64,000 nucleotides of DNA. It comes from Ecdyonurus torrentis. Taxonomy: Eukaryota > Arthropoda > Insecta > Ephemeroptera > Heptageniidae. Positions within the stretch are counted from its first letter, which is position 1. Each line of letters starts with the position of its first letter. The DNA lies in the NCBI GenBank assembly GCA_949318235.1, contig OX439129.1, positions 32,514,254-32,578,253 of the forward strand, written 5' to 3'. The position numbers were made by a program, and so were the translations under genes. Positions 35,401 to 51,905 of the stretch are shown here, piece after piece. The notes beneath the pieces are model-generated. The model was not told where the DNA came from. It was given only the letters and a program-made list of their open reading frames with translations, and made no database searches.

Positions 35401-38400
35401 CTGTCTACATTCATTAAAGTTAGTTTAAAATATTAAGAGGTTTGAATTGAACATTTACAGTTATATTATGTGTATAAAGAACGAAACAAGGTGAAAAAAG
35501 AAAAAAATATGTATTGATAGTATTCTTATTATGATGCTTTCAGTCTTTTAAAATGCTGGCATGGTTATATAAAATAATAATATTAATATAAAAATAAAAG
35601 CATTTTTAGCTAAGAATTTGATAATTTATTATACAGCTACAATTTCTAAGAAATTATTTCTGTATTTGAATTAAAAGTTGTTTTTTATATATATAATTTT
35701 CCAGCATTTTGCTGATATTGTAATACATAGTACTAAGTACTATATATATTGCATAGTGGCAAGTGACACCATAATATAATATGTAATAACTGCATAACCA
35801 AGAAGCTCTAATAATGATTATTATTATTTTAAAGACATAGACCACATAAAACAACATGTGCTTTTTAATGAATAAACACAAAATGGGATCTTAAAAACTG
35901 TTGACAATTTTTATCATAATGTTAATGTAAGCCCACGAGAACGTGAAAAAACTGTAAAATATGCAATTTAAGTGACTATTCTTATTTATGACGTCAGAAA
36001 CATGCAAAAATTATTATGAAAATGTTGTGTGGGTTGCATAAATCAAAATTTCTGATCACTGCTACGGAGCTACAGTTGGGTTTTGAGACAAACTAAAATT
36101 ATTTATGCAAGTCCCATCAAGTGTTTTGTGATATAAATGCTTATGTTTTTCTCTGGTCTATATTCCTTCAAGTATTCAGTGTTACGGTCAGATGAAAGAC
36201 AGACTAGAAACTTTCCATGCATCTTCAGAGTTATAATATTAATCAGACGACATCGCGGAGAACATAAAAGAATAACTGAGTTCACGTTCTAACTTATATA
36301 AAAGAAGGACAAAAAAATTAGAAACATTAATTCTCTATAGCTTAGATTCTACGTAGTGTGTTGATCTCTTTATAACGTTGTCTGTTGTATACTTTACCTC
36401 AATGTATTATGAACGAGTGTTTGAATCATTTATTCAGTTATTTGGACTGATTTTTTTTTAATTATTGTAATTTTTATTTTAATTTGTATACTTATTTTTT
36501 ATAGAGACGATTGGTTATTAAATACTACTAATATGTAATTATTTAAAAAGTTGATTGAACTTTTTCATTTTGAGAACTGTTATAAAGTGAAGAAATGGAA
36601 TCAAACAATCACACGATAAAAGTTTTATAATCTTTTTTTGAAGACAATTAATTGTATATATAAAATAAAAGTGTTTGTAATTATGCAAGTATATAATATA
36701 GAGTAAAAATGTAACTGTATATAGTTAACATTAAAAATAAATCTAATTTATCAATGTCAAAATATAATAGTGGAGAATTTAGTTGCATTGTTCAAGGATT
36801 TACTTTTATTTTTATCCATTTATTTTTAGTAGTTTAAAAATTATATTCATTTTGAAACCATAATACATAATTATAATTAATAGGAAAAAAAACATTAATA
36901 CATTTTCAGCAATTATGTTATTAGTTGTATATAGTAACAAATTATTGAATTGATTTTATGCGTAGATTATTAATAAAACCCTTGAAAACTTCACTTCGAA
37001 CTTGATACATTTTGTATATATGATATAGATGTACAGAATCTATTATCATTATATTCGTAAAGTCAATGTTATCTTTAGTGTAAACACGTGAAAAACAAAC
37101 ACCCATGATTCATGGTATGGGACACGTAGTACGAAAGTAATATAGATTCAAGAAAACTTTACTTTCTAGACAGAGATCAAATGTACAAAGAAAAGTATTT
37201 AATGATTTATAACATTTAATACGGTATATCGATTTACAGATCAAGTAATTTAAAACTGTTAAAAGTTTGTAATTGTAAAAAAGAGGTGATGGTGACATTA
37301 TTTTAAAATATTTTGAATATTTTTTTCTTTGACAAATGTTATCACCACTGACAGTTCACCAGTGACATCACAATGATTATCTGCAGATTATCTTTTCTTA
37401 GTTCGCGCATGCGTAAAAAAAATGATCTCATTAATGACATCACTATAAATTATTATCAGTTGTAAACACTATATTAAAACGTATCAAGCCAAAGTAAAGT
37501 ATTAAAAACAAAAACTTTAATCATTTCTTAATTAAGTAATAGCGTTATAACTACAATTACTATTTGTTAATATTGGAAGCAATAATTACTTGACCCCCAT
37601 GTAGTTAATTGTCAAGATGATAAAAGTTTTATCTTTCTTTACTAACTGTTCAAAACAAGGGGGTATCAAGAACTGAAATCGTTCATGTGTAACTTTTATA
37701 TGTGCTGATATTTTTTTATCTTAATTTATTTCCTCAAGTTTGAAATATTAAAGACCCCAAGTAAAGTTCAAACGAGTGCTGGAAAACGAGAGAGAGAGAG
37801 AGAGCTATATAAAAAATATTCTGGCTACCGTGAATATAGGAAATAAGTATGTTGTTCAAGAATAAAATATGCTACGAACACAAAGATATAAATATAAGTA
37901 CTATAAGGTAATTTAGATGAGGCATAAAAATATGTGAGCCTATAATAAATTATTACGATATTAGCTTAAACTATACTTTTACATACTATATAAAATATTA
38001 TTTTGACCCTCTAAAATGTTGAGTAATCCTTATTTAGCATTCAAAAGGTGCTTTATAATATCGTTTTATATTCAATGTTCGTATATATATTTTCCATTTT
38101 CAAATTTTTTGATACAAGTCCAATTGCAAGATAGAATAGAATTTAAGACATATATTATGCAATGCTAATTTAAAATGATTACATGGCAAAAGGTCTATCC
38201 CATAATATCGTTTTCAAAATGTATATAATTTTTGTATGTAATATAAACATAAAGTTTGCCCAGATTCATGTAAAAATGCAAGTATATATAGAGCCTGTAA
38301 TAAAGCGTGAGGTAACACGTATGACATAAACAAGTCACGCACCTTACTGATGCATTCAACCGTACATACACGTATTCAGATGTACTGGAATGTATAAAAT

Positions 38401-41400
38401 TCGTGCCAGAATTTAAATTTATATTATATACACTGGACATTTGAAGGTTTTGTTTAAGTGCAAAATAACGTTTTATTTTAAAAATATATTTTTTTAAAAA
38501 AATCACTGTTATATTGAAAAATATTGTATTTTTACTATTTTATATATATACGTATATATATACGTAACGTCAATTTTATATTTTATGTTCCCAATATGCT
38601 GACCATTTTGATATTAAATTATATAATGATAGTGATAGTAAAAAAAGGGAATATATTATATGTAAATTTCATATTGGCGTGTATGTTTAAATTTACTCAT
38701 AAAATACAAAATTGACAAATTTTTGTAAATCAAATTTATTTATTTTAAGTGTGTTGTACTGTATATAAAAATGAAACGCATTGGTAATTTGATAAAAATG
38801 TTATAAAAATCTATACTAAATTTTTAAAAGTGAAATTTATTGGTTCTGAAATGCGCCTGAACTATATTTATAAAAATATAAATATAGTTGTTTAAAAAAT
38901 AATAATAATAAATCATAAGAATTAATGAGCATTGCATAAATGATTTATCTAAAACTTTACATTATTATATACTATTTTCAAAAATGTTGCATAGAATGAT
39001 TATCAACATACTGTTTTATTCTGTATTTTAATACTTTCAATTAAAGATTTGATGCAATGGGATTAATTTTTTATTGACTTTCCATGATATTGAAAGTCTG
39101 ATTTCACTATATATTATATATTATTTTAGTTCAAGACTGCTTTTATATGTGCCAAATACATTGCAATTTATTTATTAAACAATTTATAGGATGCATTTAT
39201 GCCTTTTGATTGAATGCATTATTCATACGGTATAATTAATTACGAAAACAATATATATATATATATAATATAAATATATAAAATGTACACTTTTGTACAC
39301 ACATACAGAAAGGAAAAAGAAAAAAATTTGTTCCGTGATATGTTTTAATGAAGTACGTATCCGTGGACATTCACTGCTGCACCGCGTGATTATGTATTTA
39401 TGTATAAGGAACTGGTGTGCTGTGTGAACAGTCAGATTCAAGGGCTCTTCAGATTGACTTACAGCAACATTGAAAAAGAGATGCAGCTCATGTTAGGTCA
39501 AATGACGTCACGCACAAGACTTAATAAACAAAACATCAATATTATTTATCAATAATTTACCATATCATTGTCAAAAAAAGAAGAAAAAAGTAGATGATTC
39601 ATAGTAAAATCCAATATTTTATCGTTACAATTTTATAATCTGACTGCAAAAATATATTTAATAATTAATTAAAAACAATCAAATAAATTATGGTAGCAAT
39701 AATAATTAAATACATGAAAGATAAATGAAAGAGATAAGAAATATAAAATTCGTATGAGATCTAAAATTTTGTATGTACTCCGGCTATACCACTAGGATAC
39801 ATGAGAAACCCCACGCAGCTATAATATAGAAAAGTGCAGTGACCGCGCAGAAATATATAAAGTAACACTACAGGTAACTAATTACTTTACTTGTGAATTG
39901 TCTTAGAAACTTTGAACACATCTTTGAACAATAATATACATGTAATAGTCACTCAACTTTTATGTAATTATTTCATGCTGTTTCTGCAAGCAATTGATAT
40001 TTAAAACCGTTACTTTAATATTGAAATCTAAAAAGAATAGGTTTTTACTTCTAGGGCTATGTTCTTTAGGTAATTTTAAAATAAAAATAAAAATTCATAT
40101 CTTAGAGCCATGACCTTTTTAAAGATAATTTTAAAAGCCATAGTTTAAATATAATGCTATTGATCAAATATTAATTTTATTCCTATTTATAGTTAGGAAG
40201 TAGTATGGGAGGGAGGAGGGACTGAAACGCAATATTTTGACCATCTATAAGTTTACATGTGATGTAACCCCAATTATATTATGTGGACCAATTTCCTGTT
40301 TAATATTATATTATATAATGATGAAAAATAATGTCACGACGATAAGTATATTATTACTATTATTTGACAATTTTAATAAAAGCTATAAAATTATGCTGTA
40401 TATATGAAGATAATAAATAATTTGTTTTGAATTACAATATAAAAGGAATAATGTTAAATAGTATTTTATTTACTCTGATAAGAGATAAGCACTTCCATAG
40501 AACGTCAGATCGGATGACGTCACTCGTCATGTTACGAGGAAGGAAATAAAAATGTTATTATTAAAACATTGGTCATCATATTTACATACACATAATGCTA
40601 CATTTGTGTGTCTTTTTAATTAGCAATTTATCAGGGGGAGTGGGGAAAATATACACCACACCACACACAATACAAAAAAAAAACTAACCAAAAAGTAGGA
40701 GTGTCTTGTTGTATGTTATACCGGTGTATATATTATTATGCTCACTTTTATGTATGACTTTACAATTATGAGTTTGCATATTATATGCATGACTGTGCAA
40801 TTAACGTGTGTGCTGGTCTTTTTTTACTTCAGATACTATTGTATGCAAAGAAAATTTTAAAATAATAATAAGGTGGAAATCATGTCTGGAAAAAAAAAAA
40901 TGTTGGGAGGTGTATATAATAAATTGTAAAATTTCATTGAAGTATTTTTTTTTTCTGGAGGTGTATTTACCATCACCATACCATAACTAATATAATAATA
41001 ACATATTATTGCTATTACTATTGTTATTTTTTATACTATACATCATAGCTAATTTTAAAACAAATTTGTATGATTTTTTTTAGAATATTATATTATATAT
41101 ATATATATATATTAGAGTTCATATTGCAGGATATATAGGTATTAAAATGTAAATTTGTTTAATAGAATCATGTGTTTATATACTTAATTAATTAATTAAG
41201 AATGTCACTGATTTTTTTTAATTAATGGTCCATTATAATAATATATATCTCAGCACAACCGTTTTATTATGCACTCTTATAATGGCAACAATTCATTTTG
41301 TTATTTCAATATAAAATATTTTGATGAAATAGTTTTTATGTTTCTACATACATTGTTAAATTTTATTATAACAATGTAATATGTGAATTTATTACGTTTA

Positions 41401-42329
41401 TATCTTTTTGTCCTTTATAGTGTTATCGGATACATATTAATTTTTATTGCAATATTGTTATAATAGTAACAAAATTGATCATTTGGGGTTTATAATTGAG
41501 TTAATTTTGTCACATAACAACATCATGCTGAAAATTAATGATTAATATTGGAAACGTAAATTGAGAACAAAATACACAGAGAATAAATTGGAGTTTTATT
41601 TATAATTCTACAGAGACAGGAAAAAAAAAAGAGGAGTAATTAAAATTCAGTCTTTAATGTTTAGTAAATTAACTTGATTGTGTATTTCATTCCGTTATAT
41701 AGAGGTTATAATATTATGTAGGCTACATCATATATCAGATTTATTTTATTCTCTGTGTAAATTTAAAATTCTATTATATTTTAAATTCTTCTATTCTTCT
41801 TCTCTTTTTTTTATCACTTAAAATTTACATTGAAACAAAATACCGTTTTCCATTTTTTTTTTTTTTTTTTTTTTTTTTAGTAGCCTTAAATATTTAATAA
41901 TTATCAAAACATTATGAAGGTACGCAGTTATCATTGTATAGTGTTAATTTTGAGTCTCACAATGACAAAATTCTTATTATAAAAATACAATGCGTACAGT
42001 TATTTATTAAGTATAACGATGAAGTATATAATAATAATTAATGCTGGTGGCCACTTATAGAATATTTATTTTTACTTGTAGTATAACTTTTGAAACTTCT
42101 AAAATTAGTTTGACAATGAAATGTTAAGCAAACTACTTAATTTTTTACAACATTTTTGTGTGTTTATGTTGGAACCTGTTCAGTTCACCATAGTGACTTA
42201 CTTATTAGCTTATTATTACACATAATATAAGATGTATGAAGATGTCGTTACAATGTGTGCGTCACGCACTAAAACTTATGTCATCAGTAACATTGGCAAC
42301 AAGCACTAAAAGTGTAATATTTATTATCA

Positions 42330-42333
<4 letters not shown>

Positions 42334-42377
<44 letters not shown>
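42334..42377. repeat. 44-base poly-A run
   Basis: Uninterrupted A. The preceding sequence shows no retrotransposon or mRNA-like feature that I recognise. Confidence 0.9.
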
Positions 42378-42379
<2 letters not shown>

Positions 42380-43118
42380 AAATTGAACTAATTATTTATA
42401 TTTTAAGAAATGTATTACAGTTTAAGTTTCACATTTTGGTCCATTGAATGGATGAGGAACAAAACTTCTAAAGCAATTTGTTTTCGTCATGACATGAAGA
42501 ATAAAAAACATGTAACACGTCCCTTTTTTTTTATTCAAACAAAAGCTCAAATAAATCTAAATAGAATAGTTTTATTACTTCCATATAAAATAACATCAGA
42601 TTTTAAATTAAATTCTTACTTCTTGTATTTTAGATGCCAAAACCAGTAAAATAAAACGACAAAGTCCATATAATATGTATTATGATTATCATTATATAAT
42701 ACTTGCAAACTTAATTAAAAATACTAATAGCATGATATTTGCATTTTTACTTAACTAAAGCATTATGTAAATACAAATATTTGCATCACGTGTGAGCACA
42801 ACACTTAGATTTGATAAAGGAAATAAATTTTTTGAACCGTACAGAGTTATGTAAATTTGTATATAGTTAATTATTAATTAAGAAGGAATTTCTTTATGAT
42901 TAACTGAGATATTAGAATGTTTCTTTTCTAACATTTTTCATTAAAAATCTCAACAAAATTTAGGTGATAGCTTTTAGAGTGCATTTCTCAATTCTTATTG
43001 AGCTTTATTATTTGGAATATATTTTTTATTCGTGACTGTTGAATTCAATTTTTCTTCAAATGTTAGCAAGTCTTTTCATAATTAGTAATTACTCTAGATT
43101 ACATATTATATAGCATCT

Positions 43119-43122
<4 letters not shown>

Positions 43123-43179
<57 letters not shown>
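43123..43179. repeat. (CT)n microsatellite
   Basis: About 28 CT units. Confidence 0.92.
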
Positions 43180-43182
<3 letters not shown>

Positions 43183-44445
43183 GTCATACTTTTTTCTGCA
43201 AAAAAAAAACAACTTCTAATTAAGCTTAAAAATATTTTTTTATATTAATAAAGCATAATATAAAAACCGTTTTCATCTAAAAAAAAAAAAAAAATTATAA
43301 AATAGCAAATTTATTTTATAGTATAAGTTTCGTGAGAGTTTTACTGTACATTTAGAATGTTGTTATCATACCATTAGCTGTGTACTAATCTTCACTTCTA
43401 AAGTTTAAAAACACGTATACAGTACAGTATTGTATATAGGTGCTATATTATATAATACTTCATTGTGTTGTTCTCTATATAAGACGAAACCGCATATAAA
43501 TTAACCTTACACTTAATTAATTCTCCTTTGTTTATTTAAGTGTAAAGTTAATTTGCATCATGCATTTTACATTTTGTTATTAATAAAAAGTAAAACTCAA
43601 CGACATTGCAAATAAGTATCCATGGTATAATATTATTATATAGTATATATATCGTGCATAATATTATTAAGTGCTATAATTTTAAAGTTAGACATTCATT
43701 TTGAACAAAGATGATCCATCATTTTAAGGATTTTGCTTCTTTTTTAGTATAATATATATAAACGCCAAGAAAAATATGTATGAGAACGCGAGAACTTTTT
43801 ATTATAAAGCGAAGAAAGGAAGAAAAATTAGTAACAAAAGATTTACGACAGTTTTTTCCTCCATTTAGTAAAAATATGGAAATATTAAATCATATTTCAT
43901 GTGTCATTCTCTTATATAGAATGGTGAATTTTTAAATACTTATTATTACTCTCTTCTTACTTATCAACCACAATGATATGACAATAAAGCTAGCTAATTA
44001 TAATGAATTCAAGAAATAAAAAAAAGGGGGAGATATTCAACTTCCTTTAGATTGCTGTTATTATTATTATTACAATATATAACTTTTTCGTTATACAAAT
44101 ATAATAAATGATAAGAGCAATAATAATAAACATAATTATAAAAAAGAAAATAAAAGTAATACGAGTTGATATAATATTTATAAAAGGGGGAAACAAAGTG
44201 AAGTATAGGTACAATTAATTTGGATTTCATAATCCTGAACTAAACAAAATAAAACGTTGCTATATTATATAATATGATATCATAATAACACATTACACCT
44301 TAAAAGTTTCAATACATCCCAATACCTCATTCGACAGTAATATATTTATAAAATTCTAAGATGAAGTTTCTGTGTTTACTTTTGTAATTCGTAATTCGAT
44401 GTCACTAAATTTTGATCACGTCTCTTCTGCGTGTTTGGTCAAGGT

Positions 44446-44569
<124 letters not shown>

Positions 44570-44775
44570 AACCAGTATCCTTAGTTTCACCTGCGCAGTA
44601 CAATGTCACGCATCACCATATCACTATTACATAATGCATAAAATTAATACCGAAGAGCTTATTTATTGATAATGCCATACATATTATACAGTGCAGTAAA
44701 TAATATGAATGTTCGCAGGGATCAATACATAATATAAAAAAAATGTATACCCTATATATAAATATTTTCTCTTAT

Positions 44776-44810
<35 letters not shown>

Positions 44811-46066
44811 GTATCGGTGACAGTTTATATTTTTTTATTCTATACATTATACAGTACCTCTTTTTTTTTCTTCGTATTTTATTTGAAAATAAATATTTTA
44901 AAAACAACCAGTGATCGAGAACAGAAATATATTACAGTAATTTTGCAACTGATATGCTCAATATATTTAATTAGTTAAATTAATAATTAATTAAATATTT
45001 TTTAATATATTGAATTGCGTGGTGTAAATTTCTCAATGAAATAAAAGAAGCATATTAAGTTAAGACTCAATCATACTAAACTACTTAGATGCAGTTATGA
45101 ATTTTTAGAAAAATATTACATAAAAATAGTTTTTTTTAAATAAATTTCATTTTAAGCTATACAGCACAGTAACTTATTTATATTTATTTTATTTATTTAT
45201 TCATTTTTTTAAGTAGATTAATTGTTCTGTCTACAATCTTAATAACTATCGTTAAAAATAAAATTTCTTCTATTTAAACTATCATGAACTCTAGTTCTAG
45301 GGCAATAATATTTCTCACCATAAAAAATATTATATTATACAATCATGTTATTTTCCCCCCATTTTTGTGAGTCCGCCTTTAGTGTTAAGTCCCGCTGTCT
45401 CACGTTCACGCACACACATTAAAAAACAAAAAACAAAATATTATGTACCTTAACTTTTTTTTTATTTTTTTTTTATTTCATGTCATTCAGCAAAATACGT
45501 GACTATGAATCGTAAAATTGAATCCAATAATAATAATAATAAAAATGATGTAGTTTATAAAAAGTACGGCGATGATGATTTATGATTTATAATATACTTT
45601 GTGTTTTAGTGTCGTCATATTATGTATCACCCAGCATAAAAAATAATAATAAATAAATATAAAAAAAACTGCAACCAAAATAAGTAAAGTACCAAAAATA
45701 TACATTTTTAAAAGCTATAAATTTTATTTTTCGCTTATTAATAAGTTATTTCCAAAATTAAGTTTTTGACCATTTATTGTGAGTCGAAAGTGAAATGGTT
45801 GGAAATACAGAGACGACTAAAAAATGTGTTTGAAATATTATGGAAAATAAAAAGTGTAAAGTACTTTTATTTTGAGCTTAATAAATAAACAGATTAAAAA
45901 TATAATGATAAACATTTCGTCATTTAAATATATGCAAATACGTTTATTACACATTATGGTTTCAAAATAAACATAGTGAATTGATTTAATTGGCTTGTAT
46001 TTGCTTTAATGTTTAATCAACGTATATATCAAATATGTTGTACGTGTGTGATAACCGCACACACAA

Positions 46067-46484
<418 letters not shown>

Positions 46485-49233
46485 GTGATACATGCATACA
46501 TGGAACGCTAATTCTAATTAGCCCAAGCATAGTGAGACCGTGAGTGGTGAACGTATAGCATTTTCACGGCTTCTGCCTGACGTAAATGGTTATGTTATAC
46601 ATAATACATATTATACAAGTATATAGTATAAAATACAATATTCAGGTCCTTTATCACGACACACAGCTGTCAATTGTTATGTTTTCATTCTTATAAATTG
46701 CACGTTTAATGCATCCTTAATTTACAACTTCATGATTCATAAAGTTAAAGATATATTATATATTATTATTTTTATAGTTGGTGGTAAAAGTATTTATTGG
46801 GGTATTTTACAAATGCAGACGGGTGTTACCGGTGATAAAAATTTTACTAAAAAAATTAATAGCTTCAAATACGTAAAATTGTTTTAAGTATCCCACATTT
46901 AAAAATGTCAGGCCTCGATGCAGTAGTTCTCTTTAAAAAAAAAAATAATAAAAACGCAAAAGACATGGTCCTGCAATGTTAAACGATCGGAAATTAGAGG
47001 ACTCTTCATTTTTTCCGAATTGTTCGAGATTGATAGAAAATTGACAATAAATAAATATTTTTAAACGTATAGATCACTTAGTTTTATCGATATAATAAGA
47101 GTAATACACGGTACATACTATATAGAGTACGCGGCGTACATCCTACAGATGTGATCGAAAATGTATATTTTTATACTGTAATTTTAAATAATCATTCAAA
47201 TCGTGATATTTAAATTTTACAGTATAATATGTACTTTGTACTATGTACTCTCTTTTTTGAATAAATTTTTATTTACCAGAAGAGCAAAACATGATTCTTA
47301 TCATTTTGTTGCTAACCAGATGATATATGTGTGATGTATGTAATATTATAAGTTTTAGCTGTAAATCTTTTTGTTAGTAAATATATTATACTCTGTACTG
47401 TATCATTAACCTTGAAGTATTAGTACATAGCAAATATTTTGTAACTTAATTAACGACGTAATTAGATGTTGTTAGTGAGAATGCAAATAAAAAACATTTT
47501 GTAAGAAATTGCAAAAGAAAAGAATAAAAGTGAAAATTTTCTGTTGCTTTGATTCTTTTCTAACATAGTTCTCTCTCTCTCTTTCTCTTTGCTCAGTTTA
47601 ATTACTTTTACGTCAGTTTTACTTTATCAATGAATAAACATATGTAGTGACAATTAAATAATACATATTTCACAATATATAAATATAACATTTTTAGTGT
47701 TCAGTTGTGCACTTTAACAAGTGCTATTAAATTTTACCTTAGCAATAAAAATAAAATTTAAAATGGAATACTATATTATACATTCACAAAATTTTAGAGC
47801 CAGAAACTATAATATTATATATTTTTGTGTGTCATTTTAGACACGACTTAACTATATAATCATATATGTAAAGGCACGCGGAAATAGCTTACGTCTTAAC
47901 AGTAAAAATATGAATTATTAACAATGACAGGATGCATGACCAGCCCTTATAAGGGTTCCTATTCGTATATACAAAACAGAATGACTAAAAGGTTTGCAAA
48001 TGAATTAACTTTATTGTATATAAGTACAGTCCTTACATGGATCAAATCAAAACCTTTCATATCAACTTTGCATGTAATACTATTGTGTTGTTATAGTTAT
48101 ATAAAAAAAAGATATATTTTTGTTGTATTGTTTAAGATCATCAGATAAAGTTATTGTCATGAGAAAAAATTTCATTTTCTAACTTAAATCACGCATATTC
48201 CCAAGTACTTTGGCTTCTTTTAACCTATATTTAACAACACGTAACACTATATATATACACACACACACGTAAAACGTTAGCACTTAATAATTATACATTC
48301 ATTTTAGCTTCATTCTTGAATTTACTATAGGCTTGAAGCCAACGACAATTATGAGACTATTATATTGTTCGAAAAATATTTGTTGATTGCCATGAAATAT
48401 TAATTGCACATAGATTGTAAAATTTTGTATAATTTGAAATATTTTAATGTATACAGGACAGGAGTATGGGTGTCTTACAAATACGGTTGCGTAGGCTTGT
48501 ATAGGCTTTAAACAAATATGGTATAGTTAAGATTATCAATTAATTTTTTCTCATCCCTACGTGAGATATACCTATGTAAAAAAACACGTACGTATACGTT
48601 ATCTTATAGCAAAAGAGGAATAAGTTATTTCCTCATATTTTTGGACTTCCTTTATGTAATTCATTAATACGTTCTGTATACCTGCAATGAAGTTGAAATT
48701 TGACATTTAAAATTGTTCAGATAGAATAGCAGCCAAAGAAAAAATAACATATAAAATAAATATATTTACATTATATATTTTTACATATATATTTATTCCC
48801 AATGTAAAAATTATTTATGAGTTTATAGTGACGTAAATCATGGCGGAAATCAAAATATTTTAAAAATATGACGGTCATAATACAGAAAATCAATTCAATT
48901 TATCATTACCTCATTGAATAACGTGATGAAATACACAAGTAATGCGAGTGATTGATGCACACAAAATTTTAGTATGTTATTCATTTTTTTATAATACTTG
49001 CATTTTATTACCGTATCTGATAAGCTGATAACACACTCAAAAATTAAAAAAAGGAAAAAAAACTTCTTTTTTTTCCAGTTAGTAAAGTGCTCACAGTATA
49101 GTGTATGAGCTTTTATTTAATTAATTGATTTAGTTATTTGATTCTTGGATGAACTTTTTCTTATATTTGCAGCAATTGTATTTTAATTTAAAAACAAAAT
49201 TTTATTCAAATAACTTTTGCGAGAAAAAAAGGA

Positions 49234-49380
<147 letters not shown>

Positions 49381-49439
49381 GAAGGCATTGAAATGATAAG
49401 AGTATCTTTTACGTCTGCGGGTAAAACAAATTTTATTTA

Positions 49440-49625
49440 TTCTGACTTTGTGGTTGATATTATTTCACTCCTCGGACAGTCACAAAGATACATGATATTT
49501 TGTCTTTGTCAATTGGATTACGCCGCATGTTGTTTGGTAGCTCACATGAGAGTTGCTGACCCTAGCAGGTGACATCAGCTCTCTGGGGAAGTAAGTGGTG
49601 ACATACAGGGAATGTTCATTTATAT
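49440..49625. other. GC-richer island, unidentified
   Basis: Right after the (GA)n array the composition shifts (CGCCGCATGTTGTTTGGTAG, GACCCTAGCAGGTGACATC). CAG|GTGACATCAGC and AAG|TAAGTGGTG resemble splice borders, but no frame is convincingly coding. It could be an intronic enhancer, a non-coding RNA exon or a transposon fragment. Confidence 0.25.
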
Positions 49626-50184
49626 AGGTAAGCTAAACCAACAAATTTATTGAAAATATATCTACAACTTTTGCAAAAGTATCACCATTATTACGTGCAT
49701 TACATATAATTTCAGTTCAATTTTATTTTAAGTAAAATATACTTGAAACCTTTTTGAAAATCCACATTAATATATAAAATTTACAACTGTATCATTAATC
49801 AACACTTAAATTAGATATTATTATTTACTTTGTAAATCACTCGTAAACTATTAAGACATTTAATATAACAAATGCAGTAAAATAAGAGAAATAAAAACTA
49901 TAAACTTATAGTGACAACAATGAAAAATATTTTAGTGTACCGTAATAAATTAACATAGTATAATTTTCATTAGAAGTTTAACCATTATCAGCAAAAAAAA
50001 AAAAGAAAAAAAAAAGTTATTCAATGTCTAGGAACAGTGGTTTTCACTTACATATGGAAAAGCTTTCGGGATATTATACGCATAACATGTAAATGAGACG
50101 TAGGTATATGTCATATAGGAAAAGCTGTGTGACGTGTGTACTTTTTACTTCTTGTGTGTAGGATGAATGTTATATGTATGTATG

Positions 50185-50340
50185 AAACGCGCAGGTCACT
50201 CAAATCCCTGTGGAGCTGACACATTAGATTACACCTTGACACCTTCACAAACTTTACGAACCTTACCATCAGCCACGCCACAAACTGAATTAGCAACATC
50301 ACCAATGAAAACACGTGCACAACAATTTCTTCACGTGTTT
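50185..50340. other. exon-like island, strand ambiguous
   Basis: A GC-richer 150-bp island is open on both strands. Plus reads GHSNPCGADTLDYTLTPSQT onward after an acceptor-like CGCAG. Minus reads ARVFIGDVANSVCGVADGKV and ends in TAA near 50230. I recognise no family. The change in composition against the surrounding AT-rich DNA is clear, but coding status is unproven. Confidence 0.25.
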
Positions 50341-50510
50341 TTTTTCCCCTATAAAAAAATATTACAAGAAAAGTAAACAGCTGACTAAAAGAAGAGTATA
50401 ATAAATATAAAAAAAAAGGAAAAGGAAAAAAAGTTACGTCGATTTTTGGGAAAAACAAAATTTCGTGAGTGTTTTATAAATATATGGGGAGTTGTATCTT
50501 TCTTTAACTT

Positions 50511-50512
<2 letters not shown>

Positions 50513-50578
<66 letters not shown>

Positions 50579-50717
50579 TAATATGGTATGCATTAATAAT
50601 AAAGTATGTAAAATTTATAAGAAATACTTCAAATCTGAAGAGATTTAAGTAAAAATCCATTAAAAGGTATTCAGTTTCAGACACCAATAATGCAAAATTG
50701 AAACAACGAAATTATAA

Positions 50718-50772
<55 letters not shown>
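50513..50772. repeat. (TA)n and (CT)n microsatellites
   Basis: (TA)n at 50513-50576 and (CT)n at 50720-50772, about 145 bp apart. Confidence 0.9.
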
Positions 50773-50775
<3 letters not shown>

Positions 50776-51768
50776 GCTCTATAATTGGTGATTAATAATA
50801 AATACATTGATAAACACATGATACGTTTTAGAAACAGCTGCTGCCTTCAAATATATTTCATATGGAGCTATAAAAATACTGAGAAGAGGAGATAAAAAAA
50901 AACGGAGTTGTATTGAAATTAATTAGAAACGAATGATGACAACCACATTTAATTCAGTGGTAGTTTAGTGTTTGAGACATAATAGATAAATACCAAGTTA
51001 AAAAGAAAGTTTGGCTAATAGCTTAATATTACAAGAAGTAGAGTCTTATAGCTACAGATTAAAAAGTCTTCACTCCTTACACACACCATATTGTGTGAAA
51101 AATTGAACATCTCTCTCCTTCTCTCTTTTCTCTTCTCTTTTGGCAAGGAAAAAAAAAGCAGCAACATCTTGCAAGATAAAAATATAATAAAAAATACAAA
51201 AGAAAAGCAAAATTTAAAAAGAATGAAAAGAAAAAGACTGGGAAAACGTATTAAATATTTTATTAGCAAGAGAACACTATTTCAATATAAGCTTATTATA
51301 AAAATCCAAAATAAAAACGTAAGAAACAAAGATTTACCAGAACTATATACCTATGCTTAACTTTCCAGTTACATTTTTCTTATTCTGTTTTCAAACTCTA
51401 AAAAAAAACAAAAAAAAAAAACAAGAGAGATATTATTTAACTTTTTTTTTCTCTCTTTTTCTTATTCTTCAATATAATAATATATATTCATTACTATATA
51501 TATGATAAAATAAAAATCATAAATAAAAAATATCAATAACATATAATATTATGTACAATGCGATGCAAACATGCATTTTGATACAGTTGTCTTTTTATCA
51601 AGAATAAAATTCAATAATTAACTGCATTTTTTTTTTTGTGCACATGTACATACATTAAAATAGTTTTTATGCAGTATAAGTTTATGGCAAAAAAAATAAT
51701 AATAATAATTAATAATAATAATAATTATAATCATTTTGTTTTATATCTTATTGCCTATTTTATGTATC

Positions 51769-51905
51769 GTCCTGGTCGTTGTGCTGCAAAAGGCCTCATC
51801 TCCGCAGTGCAAACCTTATAGCTTATACGTAGCATAAATGATGGAGATACGCCCTTTTTTAAATTGCTGATCACAGGAGATGAGGCCTTTTTCAGCGACC
51901 AGGAC
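51769..51905. mobile_element. ~137-bp MITE
   Basis: Inverted ends GTCCTGGTCGTTG and the complement of CAGCGACCAGGAC continue through AAAAGGCCTCATCTCC and GGAGATGAGGCCTTTTT. The middle is AT-rich. It is the only clear foldback element noticed in the long presumed intron. Confidence 0.75.
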
